From Pseudomonadota bacterium (GTDB lineage: Bacteria; Pseudomonadota; Gammaproteobacteria; Burkholderiales; Thiobacillaceae): 64,000 bases of DNA. Shown in pieces: positions 10,907-20,730 of this stretch; the first letter of the stretch is position 1; every line of letters begins with the position of its first letter. The DNA is taken from positions 62,001-126,000 of the forward strand of contig JAJZRU010000003.1 of assembly GCA_021802555.1 (NCBI GenBank). The letters run 5' to 3'. Both the position numbers and the translations under genes were made by a program. The notes under the pieces were generated by a model. The model was given only the letters and a program-made list of their open reading frames with translations, did not search any database and had not been told where the DNA came from.

Positions 10907-12248
10907 GCGTGCGCACCTCGCCGCGCAGGGAATGCGGCAGCGCCTCGGTCACGCGCGCCTCGACGAAATGCCCGATCAGGCGCGCGTGTCCCGCAAAGTT
11001 GACGATGCGGTTGTTGTCGGTGCGGCCGTAAAGCTCGTCGGCGTTCTTCTTGGACGGCCCCTCCACCAGCACGCGCTGCACCGTGCCGACCATGGCGCGG
11101 CTGATGCCCCGGGCCATACCCTCGATGCGCTGCTGCAGGCGCGCCAGGCGCCGCTGCTTAGCCTCATGGGAAACATCGTCGGGCAGCTCGGCCGCCGGCG
11201 TGCCGGGGCGCGGACTGTAGATGAAGCTGAAGGAATGGTCGAAGCCCACCTCCTCGATGAGCGCCATGGTGGCCTCGAAATCGGCCTCGGTTTCGCCGGG
11301 AAAACCGACGATGAAATCCGACGACAGCGAAAGATCGGGCCGCGCGGCGCGCAGCTTGCGCACGATGGACTTATACTCCAGCGCCGTATAGCCGCGCTTC
11401 ATGGCCGCGAGGATGCGGTCCGAGCCCGATTGCACCGGCAGGTGCAGATGCGACACCAGCTTGGGCTGGCGCGCATACGCTTCGTACACGCGGGCGTTCA
11501 TTTCGCGCGGGTGGCTGGTGGTGTAGCGCAGCCGCTCCACCCCCGGCACCTCCGCAACGCATTCCAAGAGCAGCGCGAAGTCGGCGACTTCCCCGTCCGC
11601 CAGGGCACCGCGATAGGCGTTCACGTTCTGCCCCAACAGGGTGATTTCCTTCACGCCCTGGGCAGCGAGATGGGCCGCTTCGGCGATCACGTCCTCGAAC
11701 GGGCGCGAGACTTCCTCGCCGCGCGTATAGGGCACGACGCAGAAGCTGCAATATTTGGAGCAGCCTTCCATGATGGACACGAAGGCGGTGGCGCCTTCGA
11801 CGCGCGCCGGCGGCAGGTGGTCGAATTTCTCGATCTCGGGAAAAGCGATGTCCACCTGGGCGCGCCCGGAGGCCTGCCTTTGCGCGATCAGCTCGGGCAG
11901 GCGGTGCAAGGTCTGCGGCCCGAACACCACATCCACATAAGGCGCGCGCGCGACGATGGCGGCGCCTTCCTGGCTCGCCACGCAGCCGCCCACGCCGACG
12001 ATGAGGGCAGGGTTCTTCGCCTTCAGCGGCTTGATGCGGCCCAGGTCGGAAAACACCTTCTCCTGGGCCTTTTCGCGCACCGAGCAGGTGTTGAAGAGGA
12101 TCACGTCGGCCTCTTCCGCACTCGCGGCCCGCACCATGCCATAGGCCGCCTGCAGCACGTCCGCCATCTTGTCCGAGTCGTACTCGTTCATCTGGCAGCC
12201 GAAGGTTTTGATGAAGACTTTTTGGGGGGTAGGCGCGGTATCGGTCAT
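10899..12248 (-). CDS. miaB: tRNA-2-methylthio-N6-dimethylallyladenosine synthase
   Basis: A 449-residue methylthiotransferase that modifies i6A37 in tRNAs. The N-terminal UPF0004 domain holds [13 protein letters not shown] and the NTCSVREKA and GGCVA cysteines for one iron-sulfur cluster. The radical SAM motif CSKYCSFC (CxxxCxxC) follows at about residue 155. A C-terminal TRAM domain ends near [14 protein letters not shown]. All six cluster cysteines appear present. It is the likely first gene of the miaB-phoH-ybeY-corC run. Confidence 0.95.
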   Translation of the reverse strand: MTDTAPTPQKVFIKTFGCQMNEYDSDKMADVLQAAYGMVRAASAEEADVILFNTCSVREKAQEKVFSDLGRIKPLKAKNPALIVGVGGCVASQEGAAIVARAPYVDVVFGPQTLHRLPELIAQRQASGRAQVDIAFPEIEKFDHLPPARVEGATAFVSIMEGCSKYCSFCVVPYTRGEEVSRPFEDVIAEAAHLAAQGVKEITLLGQNVNAYRGALADGEVADFALLLECVAEVPGVERLRYTTSHPREMNARVYEAYARQPKLVSHLHLPVQSGSDRILAAMKRGYTALEYKSIVRKLRAARPDLSLSSDFIVGFPGETEADFEATMALIEEVGFDHSFSFIYSPRPGTPAAELPDDVSHEAKQRRLARLQQRIEGMARGISRAMVGTVQRVLVEGPSKKNADELYGRTDNNRIVNFAGHARLIGHFVEARVTEALPHSLRGEVRTLG

Positions 12249-12426
12249 GTATTCGCCGGGCTGTTATGAGACAGAGGGCGTGCCGCGCGGTCGGGAACGG
12301 CGCCCGCCACGGCATGCGCCATTGTACCGGCGCGCAGGCGGTGGAACAATGGCGCAAGGCCGGCCGGCTTGACTGGTCGGGGTTTTGCCGCGACAGTGAG
12401 CGCTTCCCACGCACAAGGGGAAACGC

Positions 12427-12771
12427 ATGATCCGCCTTACCAAAGCCCTGGCCGCCTGGGGAACGCCGGAATTTTCCACCGCGCTCAAGCAGGAACTCAA
12501 AGAACTCGATGCCGCGCTGTTGCCCTTGCAGCAGGGGCTGTCCGCCAGCAGCCACGTGGTGGACGGCAAGATCGACGTCATGGTCATCAGCGCGTCGGCG
12601 CAGGGCGACGCCATCCATGCCAAGGCCGGCATTTTCTACGCCGGCATCATCGCCGGCTGCAGCTGCGCCGACGACCCCACGCCGGTGGATGAAGTGAGCG
12701 AATATTGCGAAGTGGAACTGGCCATAGACCGCGAGACGGCGCAAGCCACGGTGGCACTGCTGCCTGGCTAG
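12427..12771 (+). CDS. Conserved hypothetical protein, 114 residues
   Basis: A compact 114-residue protein beginning MIRLTKALAAWGTPEF, with GIFYAGIIAGCSCADDP and a terminal EYCEVELAID segment. I recall similar small proteins in many Betaproteobacteria, but none with a known function. The cysteines in GCSCADD and EYCE are probably conserved and might bind a metal; that is a guess. It has no predicted signal or membrane segment. The start is preceded by AAGGGGAAAC at 12416-12425. It is convergent with brnA, with only 3 bases between the two stop codons. Confidence 0.8.
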   Translation: MIRLTKALAAWGTPEFSTALKQELKELDAALLPLQQGLSASSHVVDGKIDVMVISASAQGDAIHAKAGIFYAGIIAGCSCADDPTPVDEVSEYCEVELAIDRETAQATVALLPG

Positions 12772-12774
12772 CCC

Positions 12775-13071
12775 TTATGCCGTCTTGCGGCCTCGCAACT
12801 CTTCGCGGATCACGGCCCTGATCGTCTCCTCGATACCGGCCTGCCGCAGGGAATTCTTCAGCGTTTCGTTGATGAGCGTCTGGTAGCCCCGCTCGCCCGC
12901 CATCGCCTTGAACCGGTCGATCAGTGCCGCATCCAGATACAGGGTAATGCGCCGCTTGGGCCGTACCGCGCGCCCGGCGATGCGCTTGACGCGCACCAGC
13001 CGCCCGGCATCGATGTCGGCCTGGGTAATGGGTGCATCCTCAACGGCTGCGGTAGTAGATTTCTTGCTCAT
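12775..13071 (-). CDS. brnA: BrnA-family antitoxin
   Basis: A 98-residue protein with a ribbon-helix-helix-type C-terminal half, KRRITLYLDAALIDRFKAMA followed by GYQTLINETLKNSLRQA, as in BrnA antitoxins. These bind and neutralise the RelE-fold toxin BrnT and repress the shared promoter. It lies downstream of brnT and overlaps its 3' end by 32 bases, which is the normal brnT-brnA order. The antitoxin reading frame is intact although the toxin is frameshifted. Confidence 0.85.
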   Translation of the reverse strand: MSKKSTTAAVEDAPITQADIDAGRLVRVKRIAGRAVRPKRRITLYLDAALIDRFKAMAGERGYQTLINETLKNSLRQAGIEETIRAVIREELRGRKTA

Positions 13072-13310
13072 TGCGGTCTGCCTTTCGCATGGAAATGACG
13101 CGGATTTCTTCGTCGGTTTCGGCGGTAACGATCACCACCACCTCGCCACGCAACAGTCCCAGCGTTACGAAACGCTGTTCGCCGTAGTCAAGCCGTCGAT
13201 CCTCGAAGGTCAGGGCACCCTCACTTTCAATCCAACGGTGCTTCGTCAAAATCACAGCCGTGCTTCTTGAGATTCGCCGCCCTTTTCTTCGGGTCACTGG
13301 TGTAGCGCAT
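13040..13310 (-). pseudogene. brnT: Frameshifted BrnT toxin gene
   Basis: Reading from the ATG at 13310 gives MRYTSDPKKRAANLKKHGCD then FDEAPLD and a stop. This is a clear BrnT N-terminus, whose KKHG segment carries a conserved histidine region. The rest of the toxin continues in another frame: TFEDRRLDYGEQRFVTLGLL, then VVVIVTAETDEEIRVISMRKA and a normal end. Start to stop is 271 bases, one more than 90 codons plus a stop would need, so one extra base near 13230-13245 breaks the frame. The toxin is probably inactive unless there is ribosomal frameshifting or a sequencing error. Direct TATGCA repeats just upstream (around 13320-13336) may be the operator. Confidence 0.75.
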
Positions 13311-13424
13311 GATTCAGTGTATGCATGTTTATGCAGACAATCAATCCCCGCCCCAAACGCCCAATGATCACCTTGCGGCCCACCGCTTTTATTTATGTGG
13401 AATAGTTCGGAGCCGTTGGGAAGC

Positions 13425-14771
13425 CTACTTCCCCACGCAAAAGCGGCTGAAGATCTCGCCCAGCAAGTCGTCCGGCGTGTGCTCGCCCGTGATGGCGCCG
13501 AGCGCCTCCTGAGCCAGGCGCAGTTCCTCCGCCTGCAGCTCCAACTGCCCGGCCAATTCCAGGGCTGCACGCAGATGGCGGCGCGTGTCCGCCAACGCGC
13601 GCAGATGGCGGCGGCGCGCCAGGTAAGCGCCCTCGCCGGCCGGCTGCCAGCCCGCCAGGCGCAGCAAGGCCTGTCTAAGCAAATCCATGCCCGCGCCGGT
13701 CTTGGCCGACACCCACACGGCGCCGTCATCTTCAACGCGCGGCGCCTCCCGGCCCAGGTCGATCTTGTTGTGCACCGTCAGCCGCGCGATGCCTGGCGGC
13801 AGGCGGGCGATGATGGCCAGCTCCGCGGGGCCGATGCCGTGGGCCGCATCCACCAGCAGCAGGGCGATGCCGGCCTTCTCCACCGCCGCCCAGGTGCGCG
13901 CGATGCCGAGCTTTTCCACCGGGTCGTCGGTCTCGCGCAGGCCGGCCGTGTCCACCAGCCAGAACGGCACGCCGGTGATGTCCACGGCCTGGCGGATGGC
14001 GTCGCGCGTAGTGCCGGCAATTTCCGTGACGATGGCCACTTCCTCGCCTGCCAGGGCGTTGAGCAGGCTGGACTTGCCGACATTGGGCTGGCCGATGAGC
14101 GCGACATGCACGCCTTCCCGCAGCAGGGCGCCCTGTTCGGCGCTAGCGAGCACCCGCTCCAAATCCGCCAGGGTTTGTTCGAGCCCCGCCTGCACGCGCG
14201 CCGTCTCCACCGCCACCACGTCTTCTTCCTCGGGAAAGTCGATGGTCGCTTCCACGCGCATGCGCAGCTCGGTGAGGCTCGCCTGCAGCGCGTGCACGTG
14301 CTGGGAGAACGCCCCCATCAGCGAGCGCGCCGCCGCGCGCGCGGCTTCCGCTGACGCCGCATCGATCAAATCGGCCACCGCCTCGGCCTGCGCCAGATCG
14401 AGCTTGCCGTTGAGATAGGCGCGGCGCGTAAACTCCCCCGGCTCGGCCGGGCGCGCGCCCAGTTCCAGGCAACGATCCAACAGCGCCTGCAAGACCGCCG
14501 GGCCGCCGTGGCCGTGCAGCTCCAGCACCGACTCGCCGGTGTAGGAATGCGGCGCCGGGAAGTACAGTGCCAAGCCCTGGTCGATGGGCCGGCCCTGGGC
14601 ATCTTTGAGCTCCGCCAGCGTAGCGTAGCGCGGTTTGGGCAGCCGCCCCAGCAGCCCCTGCGCCACGCCCGCAGCCCCCGGCCCGGAGACGCGAACCACC
14701 CCCACCCCGCCGCGCCCGGGGGCGGTGGCGATGGCGGCGATGGTGTCGGGGGAGGTGGTGGGGTGAGTCAT
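13425..14771 (-). CDS. mnmE: tRNA modification GTPase MnmE
   Basis: A 448-residue tRNA-modifying GTPase that works with MnmG to make 5-carboxymethylaminomethyluridine at wobble U34. The N-terminal folate-binding domain begins [20 protein letters not shown]. The G domain has Walker [18 protein letters not shown] and DTAGLRE. The C-terminus is FCVGK, close to the family's essential CIGK end. Of two close ATGs I chose the second, [10 protein letters not shown]. In many bacteria mnmE directly follows yidC; here 16.7 kb of defence genes separate them. Confidence 0.95.
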   Translation of the reverse strand: MTHPTTSPDTIAAIATAPGRGGVGVVRVSGPGAAGVAQGLLGRLPKPRYATLAELKDAQGRPIDQGLALYFPAPHSYTGESVLELHGHGGPAVLQALLDRCLELGARPAEPGEFTRRAYLNGKLDLAQAEAVADLIDAASAEAARAAARSLMGAFSQHVHALQASLTELRMRVEATIDFPEEEDVVAVETARVQAGLEQTLADLERVLASAEQGALLREGVHVALIGQPNVGKSSLLNALAGEEVAIVTEIAGTTRDAIRQAVDITGVPFWLVDTAGLRETDDPVEKLGIARTWAAVEKAGIALLLVDAAHGIGPAELAIIARLPPGIARLTVHNKIDLGREAPRVEDDGAVWVSAKTGAGMDLLRQALLRLAGWQPAGEGAYLARRRHLRALADTRRHLRAALELAGQLELQAEELRLAQEALGAITGEHTPDDLLGEIFSRFCVGK

Positions 14772-14899
14772 CGCAAAGGGCAGCACGGCCGGATCGGCAA
14801 GGAGCCCAATTTTAGCGCCCCCTCACCCGCCGGCCGATCTGCGGTTACACTCGCCGCATAACGATACGCGGAGCGGTTGTCCCCCGATTCTGCAATGTC

Positions 14900-15907
14900 T
14901 TGAGCAAGCTCGACGAACTCTATCGCCTGCACCGCCTGCTGGATGGGCGGCGCACGGGTCTTTCCCGTGCTGCGCTCATCGGCGAGCACGGCTTTGCGCG
15001 CTCGACGCTCGCCCGCTACATCGCCGAACTGCGCTACAAGCTCGGCGCCCCGCTCGTTCACGACCCGGAGCGCGGCGGCTACCGCTACGACACCGCCGAC
15101 GGCCATCACGCCCTGCCCGGCCTGTGGTTCAGCAGCGAGGAACTGCTCGCGCTGATCACCCTCAAGCACCTGCTGGCCAACCTGGAACCGGGCCTGCTCG
15201 ACGAGCCTCTGCGCCCGCTGCAGGCCCGCATCGACAAGCTGCTGCAAGCCCACCGTCTCGGCGCCGGCCAGGCCGTGCGGCGCATCCGCCTGCTCAGCAT
15301 GGCCGCGCGGCGCAAGAACCCGCGCCATTTCCAGGCCGTCGCCCACGCCGTGCTGCAACGCCACCGCCTCAAGATCGACTACTACAACCGCGAGCGCGGC
15401 GAGACCGGCAGCCGCATCGTCTCCCCGCAGCGCCTCGCACACTACCGCGACAACTGGTACCTCGACGCCTGGTGCCACGAGAAGAAAGGCCTGCGCATCT
15501 TCGCCCTGGAATGCATCCGCGCCGCGGAGTCTGTGGCCAAGCCCGCGAAAGATATCCCCGAAACGCAGCTGGACCGCGAACTCGCTGCCAGCTATGGCAT
15601 CTTTGCAGGGCGGCCCGTCGCCACCGCCGTGCTGCGCTTCACGCCCAAACGCGCCCGCTGGGTGGCCGAGGAAACCTGGCATCCAAAGCAAGAAGGCCGC
15701 TGGCTGGATGACGGCCGCTACGAACTGCGCATCCCGTACTCGGACGACCGCGAACTGTTGATGGACATTCTGAAGTACGGGCCGGAGGTGGAGGTCGTGG
15801 CGCCGGAATCACTCAGAAAGGCCGTCAAAACCCAGCATGAATTGGCGGCGAGCCAGTATCGGCGCGGGAAAACGACGGGCTCAGAAAATGAGAACGGCCG
15901 CGGGTAA
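14900..15907 (+). CDS. HTH-WYL transcriptional regulator of the cas locus
   Basis: A 335-residue regulator. The N-terminal helix-turn-helix (about residues 1-55: LDELYRLHRLLDGRR, then FARSTLARYIAELR) is followed by a WYL domain (about 140-220; RHRLKIDYYNRERGETG and the WYLDAWCHEKKGLRIFALEC segment that names the family) and a C-terminal WCX-like part. WYL proteins sense ligands, often nucleic acids or nucleotides, and frequently control CRISPR-Cas and other phage-defence loci. The start is a TTG: the nearby ATG at 14895 runs into a stop after two codons. It is divergent from mnmE and lies 30 bases upstream of the next gene of the cas unit. Confidence 0.88.
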   Translation: MSKLDELYRLHRLLDGRRTGLSRAALIGEHGFARSTLARYIAELRYKLGAPLVHDPERGGYRYDTADGHHALPGLWFSSEELLALITLKHLLANLEPGLLDEPLRPLQARIDKLLQAHRLGAGQAVRRIRLLSMAARRKNPRHFQAVAHAVLQRHRLKIDYYNRERGETGSRIVSPQRLAHYRDNWYLDAWCHEKKGLRIFALECIRAAESVAKPAKDIPETQLDRELAASYGIFAGRPVATAVLRFTPKRARWVAEETWHPKQEGRWLDDGRYELRIPYSDDRELLMDILKYGPEVEVVAPESLRKAVKTQHELAASQYRRGKTTGSENENGRG

Positions 15908-15937
15908 TATCGCGACGATATGCAAGGAGTCCGCGTC

Positions 15938-16543
15938 ATGGGCATGTACGACACCTTCCACCTGCAAGACCGGGGCCGCGCCCTGGCCGTGCAGAGCAAA
16001 CAGTTCGCCTGCATGCTGGGCGAGTACCGCCTGGGCGATTTCGTCATGTTCGAACATGACCCGCCGGCAGGCGTCGCCACCTACGTCGAAGATCACAAAG
16101 AAGACTGGCAAGACCCGGCGTGCCCCATCGAGTGGGTCGTGCTGCTGCTTGTCGGCGGCTGCTTCGTCGACGCCTACATCACCCCCGATGAAGCCAACGC
16201 ACGCGCCACCGCCGACATCATGGCAAGGCTCTGGACCTCGCCCGAGCGCCAGGCTGATGCGTTCAAACGCCATGCGAAAAGCCACTACGAACGCCGCGAG
16301 GCGCTGGCGCATACCGTGGGCGAGATGCTGAATCTGCTGCGCGACTACGCCGAGCGCAATGCCGAAAATGCCCATCCGATCTGGCGCGCCCTGCGCCACG
16401 ATTTCGACAAGGAAAGCTGGGATCTCGCGCTCGCGCGCCTCATCGCCAACCTGCCCGACTACGCCGCGCACTTGCCCGACGGCTACCGTGTCGCGCTGGC
16501 GCTGGACGCGGCGGGTAATAGGCAAGACTCAACCAAATCATGA
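15938..16543 (+). CDS. Unknown 201-residue protein coupled to cas3
   Basis: No family of known function is recognised. The start MGMYDTFHL is chosen because AAGGAG at 15924-15929 sits 8 bases upstream; an earlier ATG overlaps that site. The N-terminal 50 residues (MGMYDTFHLQDRGRALAVQS then CMLGEYRLGDFVMFEHDPP) recall short phage and bacterial proteins that begin MGMYDT with a later QTK/QSK patch. A hydrophobic stretch EWVVLLLVGGCFVDAYI lies near residues 65-82. The C-terminal half is helical and charged. Its stop overlaps the cas3 start (ATGA at 16540-16543), so it is translationally coupled to cas3. A role in CRISPR control or interference is an inference from position. Confidence 0.75.
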   Translation: MGMYDTFHLQDRGRALAVQSKQFACMLGEYRLGDFVMFEHDPPAGVATYVEDHKEDWQDPACPIEWVVLLLVGGCFVDAYITPDEANARATADIMARLWTSPERQADAFKRHAKSHYERREALAHTVGEMLNLLRDYAERNAENAHPIWRALRHDFDKESWDLALARLIANLPDYAAHLPDGYRVALALDAAGNRQDSTKS

Positions 16544-19194
16544 TCGACATTTCCACAAAACGCCTATGGGCCAAGTCCGACCGAGACCACGCCGAGCGCT
16601 GGCACCCCTTGATCCTGCACCTGCTCGATGTCGCCGCGTGCGCCGACGCGATTCTGGTGCGCGAACCTGCAAGCACGCGCGAACGACTCGCGGCGGTATT
16701 GGGACTGCCCTGGAGCGCGGCGCGTCCGTGGCTGCTGCTGCTCGTTGCCTGCCATGACCTGGGAAAAGGCTGCCCTGGCTTTCAGTGCAAGTGGCAGAAC
16801 CTGTCTGGGCTCGATGCCGGTCCGAGCCCGGATACCACAGTCAATCACGCTTTCGTCAGTCAGGTCGAACTGCGGGAATTGCTGATCGAACACGGCTGGC
16901 CCGAGGAAACGGCGGACCTTGTCGCCGATGCGGCGGGCTGCCATCACGGCGAGCGGGCGAGCCCCGCGACGCTCGACCAGTTGGCAGGCAACCGCCGCGC
17001 GCTCGGCAAATCCGAATGGCAATGCGCCCGGCGAACCCTCATCGAAGCGCTGACCACAGTCTTCTCGCCCACCACGCCGCCGAGCAAATCCACATTGAGC
17101 GGTCCGGATTTCATGCTGCTCGCGGGCCTTACCAGCTTCGCCGACTGGATCGGCTCCAACGAAGTTTTTTTCCCATTCGGCGCGCCGGAAGACTGCGACG
17201 ACCCCGCAGCGTGGTTCAAAGCCCGGCGCGAAGCCAATGCCGAAAATGCCCTGAATCAGATCGGCTGGCTGCCGCGCTTGCCGCTGGCCGACGCGCCCCG
17301 CGCGTTCGACGCTGTGTTCGGCTTTGCGCCGCGCCCCTTGCAGCAGGCGATGGTCGACGCGCTGGCCACCATCACTCAGCCTGCGATCATGCTGGTCGAG
17401 GCGCCAATGGGTGAGGGCAAGACCGAAGCGGCGCTCTACGCCCATCTGGAATTGCAGCGGCGGCTCGGGCATCGCGGACTCTACGTCGCGCTGCCGACCA
17501 AGGCCACGGGCAATGCGATGTTCCGCCGCGTGCTCAAGTTCCTGCAAAGCCAGCGCAGCGACCGTCGGCTTGACGTGCAACTGCTGCACGGCGGCGCACT
17601 ACTCAACAACGACTTCCAGCAGCTCAAACCCAGCGGCATTTACGACGCCGCCCAAGGCGGCGAGGTGCGCGCCGGTGAATGGTTCACCCACAAGAAGCGC
17701 GCGCTGCTATCGGAATACGGCGTCGGCACCATCGATCAGGCGCTTCTGACCATCCTGCCGGTGCGCCATCAGTTCGTGCGTCTATGGGGGCTGGCGAACC
17801 GCGTCGTTGTGTTCGACGAAATCCACGCCTACGACGCCTATACCGGCACGCTGCTGCTACACCTGCTGCGCTGGCTGCTGGCGTTGGGAGCGTCAGTGGT
17901 GCTGCTCTCGGCGACGCTGCCGCCGCAGATTCGGCGTCAACTTGCGGAGCTGGTCGGGCAGAAGCCGCAGGAGCGCGAAGCTAAATATCCGCGCCTCTCG
18001 GTCTATCAGCCGGGCGAAGCGGTGCGGTCGATCCCGTTCGACGCCGATCCCAAGCGCAGACTGTCCCTGCGCATCCAGCCCGTCGCCGCCGATCTCTCCG
18101 CGATCAAGACCGCGCTCGATACGCAGCTTGCCGACGGCGGCTACGCCCTCGCGCTGGCCAACACGGTGCAACGCGCGCAGGATTTGTATCGGGATTACGG
18201 CGCGGGCGAGCCCTTGCTGAGCCACGGCGAGCCTGTCGGCAAATGCCTGCCCGACGGCACCGAAGTTTATCTCTTCCACGCGCGTTTCCCCGCTGACACC
18301 CGGCAGCGCCGTGAAGACGCTGTGTTGAAGCTATTCGGCCCGCCCACACCGGATGCCCCCGGCCCGCGCACGGGCAGAAAAATCCTCATCGCCACCCAGG
18401 TCGCCGAGCAAAGCCTGGACATCGACTTTGACCTCATCGCCACCGACCTCGCGCCTATCGATTTGCTGCTGCAACGTGCTGGCCGTCTGTGGCGGCATCC
18501 GCGCGGCGCGCGCGCCGTGAGTGAACCGATCCTCGTCGTCGCCGGCTTGCAGGAAGACCCCCCACCTTCGTTCGGCAAGCCGCTGTGGTGGAACGCCGTT
18601 TATCGCGAGGATGTTCTGCTCCGAACCCGTAGCCTGCTGCGTAACAAGCCGACGCTGCAACTGCCGGACGAAATCGACACGCTGGTGGCGTCCGTCTACG
18701 AAGAGGCCGTCGAAGTCGAAGCATCGCTCGAAGGGCGGCTCGACCGCGCCATGCAGGATGCGTTGGGCAAGGAATACGCCCACGTCGGCGAAGCGCATCA
18801 GGCCATCATCGGCCTGCCCGACGACGCCTCGTGGAAAACTGGCGCGCGCTTCACGCTATATGACGATGACGAACCCGGCGTCCATGCCAGCCTCAAGGTC
18901 AGAACGCGCCTCGGCGAAGATTCCGTCGTCGTCGTGCCGCTCTTCGATGCGGATGCATTCGACCCCGCCGTCACGCCCGAATTCGCGCAGGCCAAAGCCT
19001 GGTTCCTACGTGCCATGAGCCTGTCGCGCAAGGGCATCGTCATGCGGCTGCAAGCGCAGGGCGTGCCCGAAGGCTGGCGGCAAAGCGCCTTGCTGCGCAA
19101 CGCCTATCCGCTGCGCCTCGACTTTGAAGCGCGCTGGCTCGAAGACCCGAAGGTTCGGCTTTCCAGCGAACTGGGCCTGATTTACGAAAACTAA
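16540..19194 (+). CDS. cas3: Cas3 helicase-nuclease, type I-E
   Basis: An 884-residue effector that is recruited to Cascade-bound targets and unwinds and degrades DNA. The N-terminal HD nuclease shows RWHPLILHLLDVAACAD and the metal-binding HD pair at His72-Asp73 (ACHDLGKG), then AAGCHHGE. The superfamily 2 helicase follows with Walker A APMGEGKTEA (about 288-297), DEIH at about 426-429, LLSATLPP and the motif V-VI region ATQVAEQSLDIDFD, LLQRAGRLWRH. All key motifs are intact. The domain order is the standard HD-helicase of type I-E. It overlaps the unknown upstream gene by 4 bases and is followed 9 bases later by casA. Confidence 0.95.
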   Translation: MIDISTKRLWAKSDRDHAERWHPLILHLLDVAACADAILVREPASTRERLAAVLGLPWSAARPWLLLLVACHDLGKGCPGFQCKWQNLSGLDAGPSPDTTVNHAFVSQVELRELLIEHGWPEETADLVADAAGCHHGERASPATLDQLAGNRRALGKSEWQCARRTLIEALTTVFSPTTPPSKSTLSGPDFMLLAGLTSFADWIGSNEVFFPFGAPEDCDDPAAWFKARREANAENALNQIGWLPRLPLADAPRAFDAVFGFAPRPLQQAMVDALATITQPAIMLVEAPMGEGKTEAALYAHLELQRRLGHRGLYVALPTKATGNAMFRRVLKFLQSQRSDRRLDVQLLHGGALLNNDFQQLKPSGIYDAAQGGEVRAGEWFTHKKRALLSEYGVGTIDQALLTILPVRHQFVRLWGLANRVVVFDEIHAYDAYTGTLLLHLLRWLLALGASVVLLSATLPPQIRRQLAELVGQKPQEREAKYPRLSVYQPGEAVRSIPFDADPKRRLSLRIQPVAADLSAIKTALDTQLADGGYALALANTVQRAQDLYRDYGAGEPLLSHGEPVGKCLPDGTEVYLFHARFPADTRQRREDAVLKLFGPPTPDAPGPRTGRKILIATQVAEQSLDIDFDLIATDLAPIDLLLQRAGRLWRHPRGARAVSEPILVVAGLQEDPPPSFGKPLWWNAVYREDVLLRTRSLLRNKPTLQLPDEIDTLVASVYEEAVEVEASLEGRLDRAMQDALGKEYAHVGEAHQAIIGLPDDASWKTGARFTLYDDDEPGVHASLKVRTRLGEDSVVVVPLFDADAFDPAVTPEFAQAKAWFLRAMSLSRKGIVMRLQAQGVPEGWRQSALLRNAYPLRLDFEARWLEDPKVRLSSELGLIYEN

Positions 19195-19203
19195 GGAGGC
19201 CGA

Positions 19204-20730
19204 ATGCGCCAGTTCAACTTGATCGACGAAGCCTGGATTCCTGTTCGTAAACGTGACAGCAAGCGAGTCGAACTCGGCATCCGCGAAGTCCTGCGGCAAG
19301 CGCAAGACATCGCGGTGATCGAAGACCCTTCGCCGCTGGTCACGGCAGCGCTGCATCGTTTCCTGCTCGCCGTGCTCTACCGTGCGCTCGAAGGGCCGAC
19401 CGACATCGATCAAGCCAAAGCGCTCTTCAAGGCCGGGCCGCCGATGGACAAGATCGACACCTATCTCGAACGCTGGCGAGAGCGGTTCTGGCTGTTCGAC
19501 GAGACGCACCCGTTCGGCCAAAACCCGAATGTCCCGGCAAAGGAACTTGAACCGTGGACGAAGTTGACCGCTGAGCACAACGCCACAACCAACAAGGTGC
19601 TGTTCGACCATACAGATGCCAAGTTGCCCGGAGTGCGGTCTTTCGCGGAATGTGCGCGTTGGCTTGTTTCAACAATGACGTTCTCGCTGAGCGGCGGGCG
19701 CGGGTACTTTCCGTCCCCCTCAGTAAATGGGCTGATGTGCATTCCTATCGGGGTGACCTTGCACGAGACGTTGTGCTATTGCCTGATTGAGCAAAACCGG
19801 GCAGTCATACAAGGCGACATCCCACTTTGGGAGCGCGATCCTGAGAAAGTGCCTGTCGCAACGCCAAAGCGCGCACCGGCGGGGAATGCCGACCTTTACT
19901 CGTGGCAAGCTCGACTGGTTTTGTTGGAAGCCTGCCCAACTGGCGGTGTGGCATTCGTTCGTTTTATCGCCGGACTGGGCCATGAGTCCGCTGTGCCGAT
20001 TACCGACCCGATGCTTGCATACACTACAGACAAAGAGAAAGGGCGGTTGACCTTGCGTTTCCGCGAAAACAAAGGTATCTGGCGCGATTTTTATTCGTTG
20101 TTACCCGGTGCGGGCGGTGAGGCACCATTGACCGTACAGCACTCCATTCGACTCGCTGGACGCGACCCCCGCCTGCTGCCCAAAAGCATCCTGACTCTGG
20201 GGCTTCGATATACACCGCCCAATGCCAATGTGGACTTCTGGCGAATGGAGGCTTTCGAATTCCCATCGGCGCTGGTCGGCACAAAAGAGATTAGGGAGGA
20301 CATCCGGCAACTACTTCAGGTTGCAGAGGATTCTCAGCAAGCCCTGTGGCGGGCCTGCAAAAATTTTGCGCGCGATCTCCTGAGCCGGGGCGAACGCGAC
20401 CCCGACGGCAAGGACATCAGCCGCTTCGTCGAGCAGATGCCTGCGAGCGCCGCGTACTGGTCCACGCTTGAAGCCTCCTTCCACGATGTACTGCACAGCT
20501 ACACCGCCAAATCCGATCCTGACGTCATCCGGCTCGGTTGGCTCAAAACCGTGCGCTCGACCCTGCGCGACGCCTGGCGGCGGCACGCCGCATCCGTCTC
20601 GACCAGCGACGCCTGGGCCATCCGCGCGCTGGTGCGCGCCGAAGCGCACGTCAACAAGCAAGTCGGTGCCTTGAACAAGGAAATCAAGCAGTACGAAACC
20701 CACCGCCAATCGCAGGAGGAAACCGCATGA
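19204..20730 (+). CDS. casA: Cascade large subunit CasA (Cse1/Cas8e)
   Basis: A 508-residue Cse1-family protein that begins MRQFNLIDEAWIPV, the typical N-terminus. Other family-like segments are WRERFWLFDETHPFGQ and GGRGYFPSPSVNGL. In type I-E Cascade this subunit recognises the PAM, helps open the target and recruits Cas3. The ribosome site overlaps the cas3 stop (TAAGGAGG). Its stop overlaps the casB start (ATGA at 20727-20730). The length matches the family's roughly 500 residues, and no truncation is seen. Confidence 0.93.
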   Translation: MRQFNLIDEAWIPVRKRDSKRVELGIREVLRQAQDIAVIEDPSPLVTAALHRFLLAVLYRALEGPTDIDQAKALFKAGPPMDKIDTYLERWRERFWLFDETHPFGQNPNVPAKELEPWTKLTAEHNATTNKVLFDHTDAKLPGVRSFAECARWLVSTMTFSLSGGRGYFPSPSVNGLMCIPIGVTLHETLCYCLIEQNRAVIQGDIPLWERDPEKVPVATPKRAPAGNADLYSWQARLVLLEACPTGGVAFVRFIAGLGHESAVPITDPMLAYTTDKEKGRLTLRFRENKGIWRDFYSLLPGAGGEAPLTVQHSIRLAGRDPRLLPKSILTLGLRYTPPNANVDFWRMEAFEFPSALVGTKEIREDIRQLLQVAEDSQQALWRACKNFARDLLSRGERDPDGKDISRFVEQMPASAAYWSTLEASFHDVLHSYTAKSDPDVIRLGWLKTVRSTLRDAWRRHAASVSTSDAWAIRALVRAEAHVNKQVGALNKEIKQYETHRQSQEETA

